This document shows, piece by piece, positions 16,695 to 24,573 of a stretch of 64,000 nucleotides of DNA. This stretch comes from Thiodiazotropha sp040791665. Lineage in GTDB: Bacteria; Pseudomonadota; Gammaproteobacteria; Chromatiales; Chromatiaceae. The DNA lies in NCBI GenBank assembly GCA_040791665.1, contig JBFNNX010000001.1, forward strand, positions 111,223-175,222. The letters are read 5' to 3'. The translations under genes and the position numbers were made by a program. Positions within the stretch are counted from its first letter, which is position 1. The number at the start of each line of letters is the position of its first letter. The notes beneath the pieces are model-generated. The model was not told the DNA's origin and searched no databases. It saw nothing but the letters and a program-made list of their open reading frames with translations.

Positions 16695-17621
16695 CTAATC
16701 GGCACGATTTATCGGGGCAAGCCCTCCTCTACGCACCTGTTTCGGCGTTACCCCTTGCGTAGCCTTGAAGGTCCTCCTGAAAGCGATATGAGAGCCATAG
16801 CCGCAACGTTCCGCTATCTGTTCGACGCTCAAGTCCGACCGTTCCAGCAAGGTTACGGCCTCCTGCATACGCCACCGGGTCAGGTATCTCGATGGGCTGG
16901 TACCGATGAGGGCGGTAAACTTGCTGCAAAAAGCGGAACGACTCATACCGCTTTCACGCGCCATCAGGTCCAGATTCAACTCCCGAGAGAACTCTGCATG
17001 TATCAGATTCAGTGCCCGACCGATCTGTTTGTCGCCCAATGCCGCCAGGAAATGCTCGGATTGACCATTTGCGATCCGATCCCTCAGCACATGTAGAAAC
17101 AGCAGCCGTGCCAACTCACGCAGGGCAGTGCTGCGCCCAGGCAGATCGTTTTGCAGCTCTATGAGTGCCGCATCGATAACACTGCCTATACCCGCTGTTG
17201 CTGGGTTACGCCTGGCATCGGTGATCAGCACGATAGCTGGCAGATCATCCAGCAGGGGTTGTACGGCATTTGAGTGAAATGCATAAAATCCACAGAGAAT
17301 ACTGGTGAAGGAATCCCTCTTCTCTTCAATTGGTTCCCGATTGACCTGCGTCGGATCCGGTGCTGTGGAGTCACTGGATATCTGATGTGGAATATCTCGA
17401 GGAAACAGCACGAAATCCCCAGGTTGTAGCAGTTGCGGTGGATGCTCTCTTACATGCAGCCAGCCGGTACCCTTGTCGATGAGATGAAAGGGAATCAGCC
17501 CGCTGCCAGACGTATCAATGGCCCAATGGCCGCAATAGTCGCGGTGTTTGTATAGCTTTGCATCGATATGGATGCACTCCAGAAGCCTGGTCAGCGCATC
17601 CTCAGTAATTTGACTATCCAT
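16695..17621 (-). CDS. AraC-family transcriptional regulator with cupin sensor
   Basis: A 308-residue regulator. Residues 1-190 form a cupin-type sensor domain (YCGHWAIDTSGSGLIPFH; LLQPGDFVLFPRDIPHQI), and residues 205-300 form the DNA-binding domain with two helix-turn-helix motifs: DLMARESGMSRSAFCSKF and SVEQIAERCGYGSHIAFRRTF, the second split for brevity. The type is the cupin_6/AraC group common beside oxidoreductase genes. It is divergent from the cytochrome P460 gene, separated by about 210 bases, so it probably controls that gene. The ligand is unknown. Confidence 0.93.
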   Translation of the reverse strand: MDSQITEDALTRLLECIHIDAKLYKHRDYCGHWAIDTSGSGLIPFHLIDKGTGWLHVREHPPQLLQPGDFVLFPRDIPHQISSDSTAPDPTQVNREPIEEKRDSFTSILCGFYAFHSNAVQPLLDDLPAIVLITDARRNPATAGIGSVIDAALIELQNDLPGRSTALRELARLLFLHVLRDRIANGQSEHFLAALGDKQIGRALNLIHAEFSRELNLDLMARESGMSRSAFCSKFTALIGTSPSRYLTRWRMQEAVTLLERSDLSVEQIAERCGYGSHIAFRRTFKATQGVTPKQVRRGGLAPINRAD

Positions 17622-17832
17622 CGAATGATTTGGATGATTAGTTTATTAATATGGATATTTAAGCATAGTTCTTCCTGCTCTGCCTGTCTAACATTGGTCT
17701 CCATCGGTTCCTTGATATGGGTTCCGACACGAAAACCCGGACCCGACCGGAGCATGCTCTTGGGATGCCTACCCTGCCGAGTGATAGCAACAAGTCCCAG
17801 TTACAGACCGGTTAACTATGGAGATGACAAAA

Positions 17833-18390
17833 ATGCACAATACATACAGACACACTTTTCGCAGTGGACTACTTGGCCTGGCGCTCGCAATTAGCCTGCC
17901 ATCGTCAGCTGAGGAGCCCTTCTCCTCAGCGGTCGATTCGCAAGGCGATATCTCGCTGCCCAGTGATTTTCGTAAAGAGCTGGTACATCTGGGCTCCTGG
18001 TTTGTACCTGAAGGCGGAGCCAGCGGTTTCCACGATATCTATACTGAACCTGCAACGGTTGACGCCTATCGTCGAACCGGTGAATTTCCCGATGGCGCTA
18101 TCCTGATAAAAGAACTGCGAGCCGCGGACAAGGGTGACTATACGACGGGTAAAGGCGTCAGCTACCCCACTTCGATCAAACAGTGGTTTGTAATGGTCAA
18201 GGATGCCAAAGGCCGCTTCGCCAAAAATCCCCTTTGGGGTGACGGCTGGGGTTGGGCACTGTTTAAAACAGACCAACCGACCGTCAACATCGCAAAAGAC
18301 TATCGGAGCGATTGCCTGAGTTGTCATCTGCCTGCACGGGAAAAGGATCTGGTTTATACCGAAGCTTATCCAACACTGAGGATGAAATAA
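17833..18390 (+). CDS. Cytochrome P460 family protein
   Basis: A periplasmic c-type haem protein of 185 residues. A signal peptide (LLGLALAISLPSSA) is followed by the P460 domain with WFVPEGGASGFHDIYTEPA near residue 52, an ILIKELR segment, and the haem site CLSCH near the C-terminus (about residues 164-168). Family members oxidise hydroxylamine, detoxify NO or do undefined redox chemistry; the crosslinking Lys typical of true P460 cannot be assigned with certainty. I chose the ATG at 17833 because GGAG lies nine bases upstream; ATGs at 17818 and 17824 overlap that motif. It is divergent from the AraC regulator. Confidence 0.85.
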   Translation: MHNTYRHTFRSGLLGLALAISLPSSAEEPFSSAVDSQGDISLPSDFRKELVHLGSWFVPEGGASGFHDIYTEPATVDAYRRTGEFPDGAILIKELRAADKGDYTTGKGVSYPTSIKQWFVMVKDAKGRFAKNPLWGDGWGWALFKTDQPTVNIAKDYRSDCLSCHLPAREKDLVYTEAYPTLRMK

Positions 18391-18400
18391 CAGAGACGAC

Positions 18401-18460
18401 ACTGTAGGGTGGATTGGGTTGGTGAGGCCCATTCATGGGGATTCGCCAACTCAACCCACA
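18401..18460. terminator. Nested palindrome between convergent genes
   Basis: CCCAT (18428-18432) and ATGGG (18435-18439) form an inner hairpin, and TGGGTT (18415-18420) with AACCCA (18453-18458) an outer stem. It lies between the convergent cytochrome P460 and alpha/beta-hydrolase genes, so it could end both transcripts. The GGGTGG...CAACCCA wording resembles dispersed palindromic repeats of gammaproteobacteria. No T tract. Confidence 0.4.
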
Positions 18461-18511
18461 TGCAATCACTCCGCTTCCACACTGATCAAGTATGAGTGAA
18501 TTTCGCTTCAT

Positions 18512-19351
18512 TCAGACGTTGCCGAGAGTGTTGCTGAAATGACCGTTGATGAGTTGCATCACTTTATCAGTATGAGTAAAGGGAGACATGTGACCCGCTC
18601 TCTCGATAATCAGATGCTGGTTTTTTGGCAATCTACTTGCGAGAATTTCAACCACCGCATGCGCCGGTTTGGGAGAACGCCCACCGGATACCAGGGTTAT
18701 CGGGATATCCAGGGCGTTCAACCGTCGATTTTCATCTGGAAACTCATATATCAGTGAAAATTCGTATGCTACCTTCGATATCGACTTGATAACGTTCGAT
18801 TTGAATTTTTTCGGAGCAAATGCCCACTGGAACCAGCCTATCCAGAATCGCATATAATGATCCGCGGCTCGCTTTGGATAACCCGTCTCATCCATGCGAA
18901 TGACCTTCTCGGCTATACTGCGCATCAGCCGCCATTCCTGTTGATGCTCTCCATCATTGAGCAGTTGAAACGAGACAGGCTCAACCAGGAACAGGCTACG
19001 GACCGCTTCAGGCCTCAGCAGAGCATACTCCAGGCAAACAGAAGCACCGAAAGAGTGGGCGATCAAATCCACGGGTGATTCTGCCCGATTGACGATCGCC
19101 TCGATAATGTCGATATCCCGACAGGGAACAAGTTCCCCGAAATCATCAAATTGGTTGGATGTCTGACCGTAACCCATCAGGTCCGGCAGCCAACAATCAT
19201 GACTTTTCGAAAGCTTACGGGCAGCGAAAAGCCACTCCTTATGACTGGCACTTGAACAGTGTGCAAATATTAAAGATGGACCTTTTCCCACCCTTGAATA
19301 GGCTACTTCCGAGCCTTTGATCTGCAAAACATGAGTATTTGACTGGTTCAT
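18512..19351 (-). CDS. Alpha/beta hydrolase fold protein
   Basis: A 279-residue protein with the alpha/beta-hydrolase layout: oxyanion-hole segment LIFAHCSSASHKEW (residues 28-41), nucleophile elbow IAHSFGAS (Ser near residue 100), a cap region rich in aromatic residues (HYMRFWIGWFQWAF) and the terminal catalytic His in IERAGHMSPF. The elbow reads A-x-S-x-G instead of G-x-S-x-G, and the strand where the acid is expected reads LVSGGRSPK without an obvious Asp or Glu, so activity is uncertain. No signal peptide. GAGG eight bases before the ATG at 19351 supports the start. Substrate unknown. Confidence 0.85.
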   Translation of the reverse strand: MNQSNTHVLQIKGSEVAYSRVGKGPSLIFAHCSSASHKEWLFAARKLSKSHDCWLPDLMGYGQTSNQFDDFGELVPCRDIDIIEAIVNRAESPVDLIAHSFGASVCLEYALLRPEAVRSLFLVEPVSFQLLNDGEHQQEWRLMRSIAEKVIRMDETGYPKRAADHYMRFWIGWFQWAFAPKKFKSNVIKSISKVAYEFSLIYEFPDENRRLNALDIPITLVSGGRSPKPAHAVVEILASRLPKNQHLIIERAGHMSPFTHTDKVMQLINGHFSNTLGNV

Positions 19352-19763
19352 TGAACCATCCTCGTCCTATGAATGTCTCCGTTGAGTAACCTAGACCATC
19401 CTTGTGCGTCACGCGAAATTGTCATCGGTACTGTTTTTGGCTATCGCATTCATCGATCATCGGGCCATGATTCTCTGCAACAGCCAACGCAGGATTCAGT
19501 TTAGTGAGGAGTATGGTCATGCAAAGCCGGCGTGCCAACTGCCAAGTTGCACTATACCTTTAGAAACTGAAAGATTACAAAATATAACATATTGGTTAAG
19601 TGATTGATTTGAAATCCAAATCATTGACCTGCCATGTGCATGATCAGCCTGTTGACGGAAATACGCGGGAAATATTCATTGTTATGCTGTCTATAATTTT
19701 TGAGGTTGGACAGTCCGCATATCGATATAGAGAGTTAAACCGATCACTGAGGGAGAATCATCA
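19352..19763. other. Intergenic region, no gene seen
   Basis: 412 bases, AT-rich towards the right. A short hairpin (GATTTG/CAAATC near 19605-19621) is visible. A weak open frame from 19404 has no ribosome binding site or family resemblance. The right end carries the promoter and GGGAG ribosome site of the SYLF gene. Confidence 0.5.
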
Positions 19764-20333
19764 ATGAAGATGAGAGATATATCCGTTTATTCGATTTCCA
19801 TCTGGTTTCTTCTCTCCATGGGAAACGCCTGGGCCGATGAATATCAGGAAACGTTGGACGTCTTTAAAGCAGCCAGTGAAAGTGGGTGGTTTTTCGACAA
19901 CAATCAAGGTTACGCTCTTTTTCCAACTGTCGGAAAAGCCGGGATAGGGATTGGCGGTGCCTTCGGTAAAGGCCGCGTTTACGAGAATGGGGCCCATATT
20001 GGCGATACCAAGGTCACGCAGGTGACAATCGGCCTGCAACTCGGCGGGCAGGCCTACAGTATGATTATCTTTTTCCAGGACAAGCGGGCACTGGATGAGT
20101 TTACGAGCGGCAACTTCGAATTCGGCGCTCAGGCTACCGCAGTTGCGATAACAGCGGGAGCCTCTGCCGCTGCGACGACGACCGGAAGCTCTGTCGGCGC
20201 GAGCGGTGGTCAACACGACGCCATCACCTCAGGTAAATATCACAAAGGCATGGCTACCTTTACCGTCGCCAAGGGCGGTCTGATGTATGAAGCAAGCATC
20301 GGTGGTCAGAAATTCAGCTACACGGCGAAGTAG
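19764..20333 (+). CDS. SYLF/YSC84 domain lipid-binding protein, exported
   Basis: A 189-residue protein with a signal peptide (ISIWFLLSMGNAWA) and a SYLF (YSC84) domain, seen in the DVFKAASESGWFF, GYALFPTVGKAGIGIGGA and YSMIIFFQDKRALDEF segments. Bacterial members are secreted or periplasmic and thought to bind lipids. A Gly/Ala/Thr-rich stretch (TAGASAAATTTGSSVGAS) interrupts the domain near residue 130, and the C-terminal MATFTVAKGGLMYEASIGGQ is the usual end. The ATG is supported by GGGAG eight bases upstream. It appears to be a single-gene unit. Confidence 0.9.
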   Translation: MKMRDISVYSISIWFLLSMGNAWADEYQETLDVFKAASESGWFFDNNQGYALFPTVGKAGIGIGGAFGKGRVYENGAHIGDTKVTQVTIGLQLGGQAYSMIIFFQDKRALDEFTSGNFEFGAQATAVAITAGASAAATTTGSSVGASGGQHDAITSGKYHKGMATFTVAKGGLMYEASIGGQKFSYTAK

Positions 20334-20584
20334 CTGACACAGGATTCACGGTCTGCGCTTCGCCGCGCCGGGAATGATGGATTAATCAATAACTTCACTC
20401 CATCAAGGCCATCCTCTCAATAGTGGATATTCTCCCCTCGTATGGCGGTATGTGCCTATCAATCGATCATGAACCCACCTCTATCCCGGCCTGAAAGTGA
20501 GTCAGGCTGCCGCCGCATACGCTTTGGCCAGATCATATGAAATATAGTGGGAACCTAACTATAGTCTGACGCCTCTTTAAGGTT

Positions 20585-21277
20585 ATGAAATACGATAAAC
20601 CAAAAAAGAGGGAAGATCTTCGGCTGTTTGAGGCACTCAGCGAGAGTGAGATTATAGCCCGGATTCTCGATGGCGATCATCCGTTGTATGAGTTGATCAT
20701 GAGGCGCTACAACCGCAGACTGTTTCGCTTGGCATATGGCATTCTGACGGACGATTCCCTGGCGCAAGATGCGCTCCAGGAAGCGTATGTCAGCGCATTT
20801 CAGCATCTGCATCAGTTTCGCGGCCCCGATGGTTTCGCTACGTGGCTGATGCGTATCGTATCCCGTATTGCGTTTCGTATCGCCCGTAAAGAGTCGGGAC
20901 TGCATGCCGTCTCTCTACCGATCGACACTGTCAGTTTGACCGCCGATGAAACCATCGAGCCTGAAGTGACTGCAATGAATGGTGAAATGGTACGGATGCT
21001 GGAAAAAGCGGTGGACAGCCTGCCCCGGGATTTTCGCCTGGTGCTGATGCTGCGTGAGTTTGAGGGCTTGAGCACCGACGAGACCGCCAAGGCGTTGGAC
21101 TTAAATCCGGCGACCGTGAAAACAAGACTGCACAGGGCTAAATTGATTCTGCGCAGCAGATATAAGTATCGCATGGAAGAGACCAGTGCTCTTGCCTATC
21201 CGTTTGCAGGCACCCGTTGCGATGCGATCGTCTATCGGGTGTTCCTGCTTCTGAAACAATCCATCAACCTGCCGTGA
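20585..21277 (+). CDS. RNA polymerase ECF sigma factor
   Basis: A 230-residue extracytoplasmic-function sigma factor. Region 2 is clear (YELIMRRYNRRLFRLAYGIL, DSLAQDALQEAYVSAFQHL, FATWLMRIVSRIAFRIAR), and region 4 has the helix-turn-helix LSTDETAKALDLNPATVKTRL. A C-terminal extension (YPFAGTRCDAIVYRVFLLL, with a Cys) follows region 4, as in a subgroup of ECF factors that lack a separate membrane anti-sigma partner. No anti-sigma gene is next to it. The di-haem cytochrome gene starts 15 bases after its stop, so the two are very likely one transcript. Confidence 0.93.
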   Translation: MKYDKPKKREDLRLFEALSESEIIARILDGDHPLYELIMRRYNRRLFRLAYGILTDDSLAQDALQEAYVSAFQHLHQFRGPDGFATWLMRIVSRIAFRIARKESGLHAVSLPIDTVSLTADETIEPEVTAMNGEMVRMLEKAVDSLPRDFRLVLMLREFEGLSTDETAKALDLNPATVKTRLHRAKLILRSRYKYRMEETSALAYPFAGTRCDAIVYRVFLLLKQSINLP

Positions 21278-21291
21278 TGGGAGAACAAATC

Positions 21292-22614
21292 ATGAATCGT
21301 CGATATCTACCGGTTGGTATACAACTGCTCGTTCTGACATTAACGTTTGCATTACCTACCTATGCGCAGAATTCAAACCGACACTTCCATGATACGGGTC
21401 TACTGTTCGATGTTTTTACCTCGGTATCGAAAGGAAGGCAGGCATTCAGGCACGATACATTCGGTGATGAATCGTTTTGGACAGAGCGGTTAAGGTTGCA
21501 TGAAGCCATTGCCGGCGAGTCATTGGGAGGGGTAGGTCCCGGTGTCGACCCGACAACTGCCCTGGCAGTGGGTTTGAAAGTCGACGTCAAAGCCCTTCCT
21601 AAAAAACTGCAACGCGCATTGAAACGGGGCAAGGTGGATCTGACCGATCCCGCAACAACACTCGCTTTGCTCCAACTCGATGCAGTGGTGGGTGTAAAGG
21701 GGAAAGTAGATGAAACGGGCAGGCTGGAATCAGTGGGTATCACCTGTGCGCTTTGCCACAGTACGGTAGACGATTCTTTCGCCAGCGGTATCGGCCGTCG
21801 ATTGGACGGCTGGGCCAACCGTGACCTCGACCCAGGATTGATTATCGCCCTTGCACCGGACCTCTCGCCATTCACTGAACTGTTGAATGTCGATGAACAA
21901 ACGATCAGAAGCGTACTCATGAGTTGGGGACCGGGAAAATTCGATGCTTCCCTGCTGCTCGATGGCAAGGCTTTTCAACCGGACGGCAGGTCAGGGGCAG
22001 TTTTGATTCCTCCTGCATTCGGCTTGGCCGGCATCAATCTGCATACCTGGACCGGCTGGGGGTCGGTCACTCACTGGAATGCATTTGTCGCGACTCTGGA
22101 GATGGGCGGTCAAGGTACGCTCTATGATCCGCGTCTCGATGACTTCGATAAATTCCCGGTAGCCGCGGCCAATGGATTTGGCAACACCAGAGCTGAAGTT
22201 GATCGGGTAACACCGAAACTGGCTGTCCTGCAACAGTATCAACTTGCTCTCAAAGCGCCCAAGCCACCCCGCCGGAGTTATGATAGCGAGGCGGCCAAGC
22301 GGGGAAAGTTGGTATTCGAAATTCAGGCCGACTGTGCACGCTGCCATGTACCTCCGCTATTCAGTGAGCCAGGCTGGAATCTTCACACCCCGGATGAAAT
22401 TGGTATTGATGATTTTCAGGCCCGGCGTGGCCCCGAGGACGGTTACCGAACGGCACCCCTCAAGGGATTGTGGACTCATAGCAAGGGTGGCTACTATCAT
22501 GATGGCCGATTCGCCACTCTGATGGATGTTGTCGATCACTATGATGGCCACTTTGGGCTATCCCTCAGTAGCGATGCCAAATCCGACCTGGTCGGATATC
22601 TGAAGTCTCTATAG
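21292..22614 (+). CDS. Di-haem c-type cytochrome related to CCP/MauG
   Basis: A periplasmic protein of 440 residues with a signal peptide (LLVLTLTFALPTYA) and two CxxCH haem sites: CALCH in the middle (about residues 161-165) and CARCH (about 348-352). The C-terminal APLKGLWTHSKGGYYHDGRF segment is typical of the bacterial di-haem cytochrome c peroxidase superfamily. The long insert between the haems and the AVGLKVDVKALP repeat-like region are unlike simple peroxidases, so a peroxidase function is only one option. GGGAG before the ATG at 21292 supports the start. It lies directly behind the ECF sigma gene. Confidence 0.85.
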   Translation: MNRRYLPVGIQLLVLTLTFALPTYAQNSNRHFHDTGLLFDVFTSVSKGRQAFRHDTFGDESFWTERLRLHEAIAGESLGGVGPGVDPTTALAVGLKVDVKALPKKLQRALKRGKVDLTDPATTLALLQLDAVVGVKGKVDETGRLESVGITCALCHSTVDDSFASGIGRRLDGWANRDLDPGLIIALAPDLSPFTELLNVDEQTIRSVLMSWGPGKFDASLLLDGKAFQPDGRSGAVLIPPAFGLAGINLHTWTGWGSVTHWNAFVATLEMGGQGTLYDPRLDDFDKFPVAAANGFGNTRAEVDRVTPKLAVLQQYQLALKAPKPPRRSYDSEAAKRGKLVFEIQADCARCHVPPLFSEPGWNLHTPDEIGIDDFQARRGPEDGYRTAPLKGLWTHSKGGYYHDGRFATLMDVVDHYDGHFGLSLSSDAKSDLVGYLKSL

Positions 22615-22661
22615 GCGTATCAATACAGATAATCCGATTACAGAGTCTGGTATACGATATC

Positions 22662-22677
22662 GGCCGCGTCGGCGGCC
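22662..22677. terminator. GC hairpin between convergent genes
   Basis: GGCCGC-GTCG-GCGGCC forms a perfect six-pair stem with a four-base loop midway between the cytochrome stop (22614) and the end of the acetoacetyl-CoA synthetase remnant (22701). A TCTTTACTTTT stretch follows on the plus strand at some distance. It could act as a terminator for the cytochrome gene. Confidence 0.45.
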
Positions 22678-22700
22678 TGTCCTGTCACCGATCTTTACTT

Positions 22701-23378
22701 TTATGAAACAGCCAACTCAGGCAGGTTACGATATTCTAGTAAGACATCAGGATCAATCAGCGACTCCGTATTGGCAACGGCTCTTCCCTCGATGGTATCC
22801 CGAACGGCGATTTCAGAAATTTTTCCGTTGCGCGTTCTCGGAATATCGTTCACCTGGATCACCTTTGAGGGCACATGTCGTGGACTGGCGTTTATCCGTA
22901 GCGTGTCTTTTATCTGTTGGCGTAGCGCATCATTCAAAAGCAGTTCCTTGTGCAAGACCACGAACAGCACCACGCGTATGTCATCATCCCATTGTTGTCC
23001 AACACAGACACACTCTTTCACCTGTGGCAGCCGTTCCACTTGACGGTAGATCTCGGCAATGCCGATACGTACACCGCCCGGATTGAGCACCGTATCGGAT
23101 CGTCCCTCGATGATCAACCCGCCCTGCCCGGTTAATCGTGTCCAATCTCCATGGGTCCAAACGCCTGGAAAACGCTCGAAATAGGCGGCGCGATAACGGC
23201 GCCCATCACTGTCATTCCAAAAGCCGACCGGCATCCCCAGACCTCGACACTGCAGCTGACCGCGATATACCGGCAGCATGGGATTTCCCAAAGCGGGACA
23301 GGAGATGATATCGGTACCACCCGAGATGGAACTGATCTGTACTCCCGGCTTGATCGCCTGGTGAATAATGCCAATCGC
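22701..23378 (-). pseudogene. Acetoacetyl-CoA synthetase, 3' remnant
   Basis: The frame encodes the C-terminal ~225 residues of an acetoacetyl-CoA synthetase (family length about 650): IHQAIKPGVQISSISGGTDI, GNPMLPVYRGQLQCRGLGM, the adenylation motif THGDWTRL, IIEGRSDTVLNPGGVRIG and the catalytic Lys segment PRTRNGKISEIAVRD. Homology starts upstream of the first ATG (23291), right behind a TAA at 23379-23381 next to an alternating TA run, and nothing resembling the N-terminal two thirds follows. The part that remains has no internal stop. I read it as a 5'-deleted pseudogene; expression of a C-terminal fragment from 23291 is unlikely to give an active enzyme. Confidence 0.88.
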
Positions 23379-23729
23379 TTATATATATAAACCTATGCCA
23401 TGAGCAGACCGAAATTTATACCTGCGGTCCGGGATTTTCACAGGTCCTTGAATCTGCGTTACGAACTGCATAAATATTTTTCACCCATTTCACTCTTTTC
23501 CCCTGGCGATTTCAGTATGTCCGTATATGCTTAACTGGTAATATTTAGGCCCCGATTCGTATAAAATATTTACGAAACATCAAAGCAACTGACAGCCTCC
23601 TCAAATCTACCCACTCAGAAGTTACTCTCTCTGTATGATGGCATAGAGACAGAATCGACGGCAGCCTAAGCTGCGGCTCACACAGATAGATGTTAAGTTT
23701 GATATCTAACAACCGAAAAGTAAGTAACC
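23379..23729. other. Intergenic region between aacS remnant and response regulator gene
   Basis: 351 bases without a convincing gene. The left edge is an (AT)n run where the pseudogene breaks off. A 44-codon open frame at 23400-23534 has no ribosome site. A small hairpin GCAGC-CTAA-GCTGC lies near 23661-23674, and the right end must carry the promoter of the two-component genes. AT-rich compared with the neighbours. Confidence 0.5.
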
Positions 23730-24425
23730 ATGACCAGTAATCACTCAATTGTTTTGATTGAAGACGATATGGAACTCAACCGGATGATGTCCGAATTCCT
23801 GCGCGACGAAGGCTATCTGGTCAAATCGGTATTTAATGGCGATGAGGCGGTCAACGCCATCACCACCGAAATCCCGGACCTGGTAATCCTCGACCTCATG
23901 TTGCCTGGTATTGATGGCATTGAAATCTGCAGGCGTATCCGCAAAGAGTTCTTTAATCCCGTTATCATGCTGACGGCAAAAGATGATGATATGGTCGAGG
24001 TGGCATCCCTCCAACAGGGTGTCGATAACTATTTAAAAAAACCAATCAGGCCCCATGTATTGTTGGCGCATGTCCAGGCAGCATTACGTCGAAGCTCTGC
24101 TTCACCGGTGCATATGGATCCATCCAGCCTGGTTGTACAGGATATCAGAGTGGACCGTGATTCTCTTCGAGTGATACATGGTGAGGAACAGTTGGATCTG
24201 ACCACTGGTGAGTTCGAACTACTGATGGTGCTCATGGAAAATGTCGGCACGCCTGTCAGTCGGGACAAGCTATTCAAGCTGACCAGGGGTATCGAATACG
24301 ATGGTCTGGATCGTTCCATCGATTTACGCATCTCAACCCTGCGCAGGAAGCTGAAAGACGAAAGTCCGCCCTATCGCTACATCAAGACGATACGCGGTAA
24401 GGGATACCTGATGTCAAGAAAATAA
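23730..24425 (+). CDS. OmpR/RstA-type response regulator
   Basis: A 231-residue transcriptional response regulator. The receiver domain has the acidic pocket EDD (residues 11-13), phosphoacceptor D55 in LVILDLMLPG, the Thr/Ser of MLTAKDD and Lys in LKKPI near residue 108. The winged-helix output domain (residues 135-231) ends with YRYIKTIRGKGYLM. Organisation and the following kinase resemble RstA/RstB. The kinase gene starts 149 bases downstream on the same strand, so the genes are linked, but a separate promoter for the kinase is possible. Signal unknown. Confidence 0.94.
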   Translation: MTSNHSIVLIEDDMELNRMMSEFLRDEGYLVKSVFNGDEAVNAITTEIPDLVILDLMLPGIDGIEICRRIRKEFFNPVIMLTAKDDDMVEVASLQQGVDNYLKKPIRPHVLLAHVQAALRRSSASPVHMDPSSLVVQDIRVDRDSLRVIHGEEQLDLTTGEFELLMVLMENVGTPVSRDKLFKLTRGIEYDGLDRSIDLRISTLRRKLKDESPPYRYIKTIRGKGYLMSRK

Positions 24426-24573
24426 ACTCTGTTCGGTGTCTCTATGTAACAGGCAGTTTTAATTCCTCGATGCTTACGGTTTCATACAAAAGCGATAAAC
24501 AACATGACTATCATATTTTACATGTGCTGTTCATACTTGTATGGGCAGTTTGACTCAGGATAGCTGAACGCCA

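Noticed and set aside
19404..19607. Open frame of 67 codons in the gap before the SYLF gene
   Set aside because: GTG start without ribosome site, no hydrophobic or domain pattern, likely chance.
23400..23534. 44-codon frame between the aacS remnant and the response regulator
   Set aside because: No ribosome site and no family resemblance.
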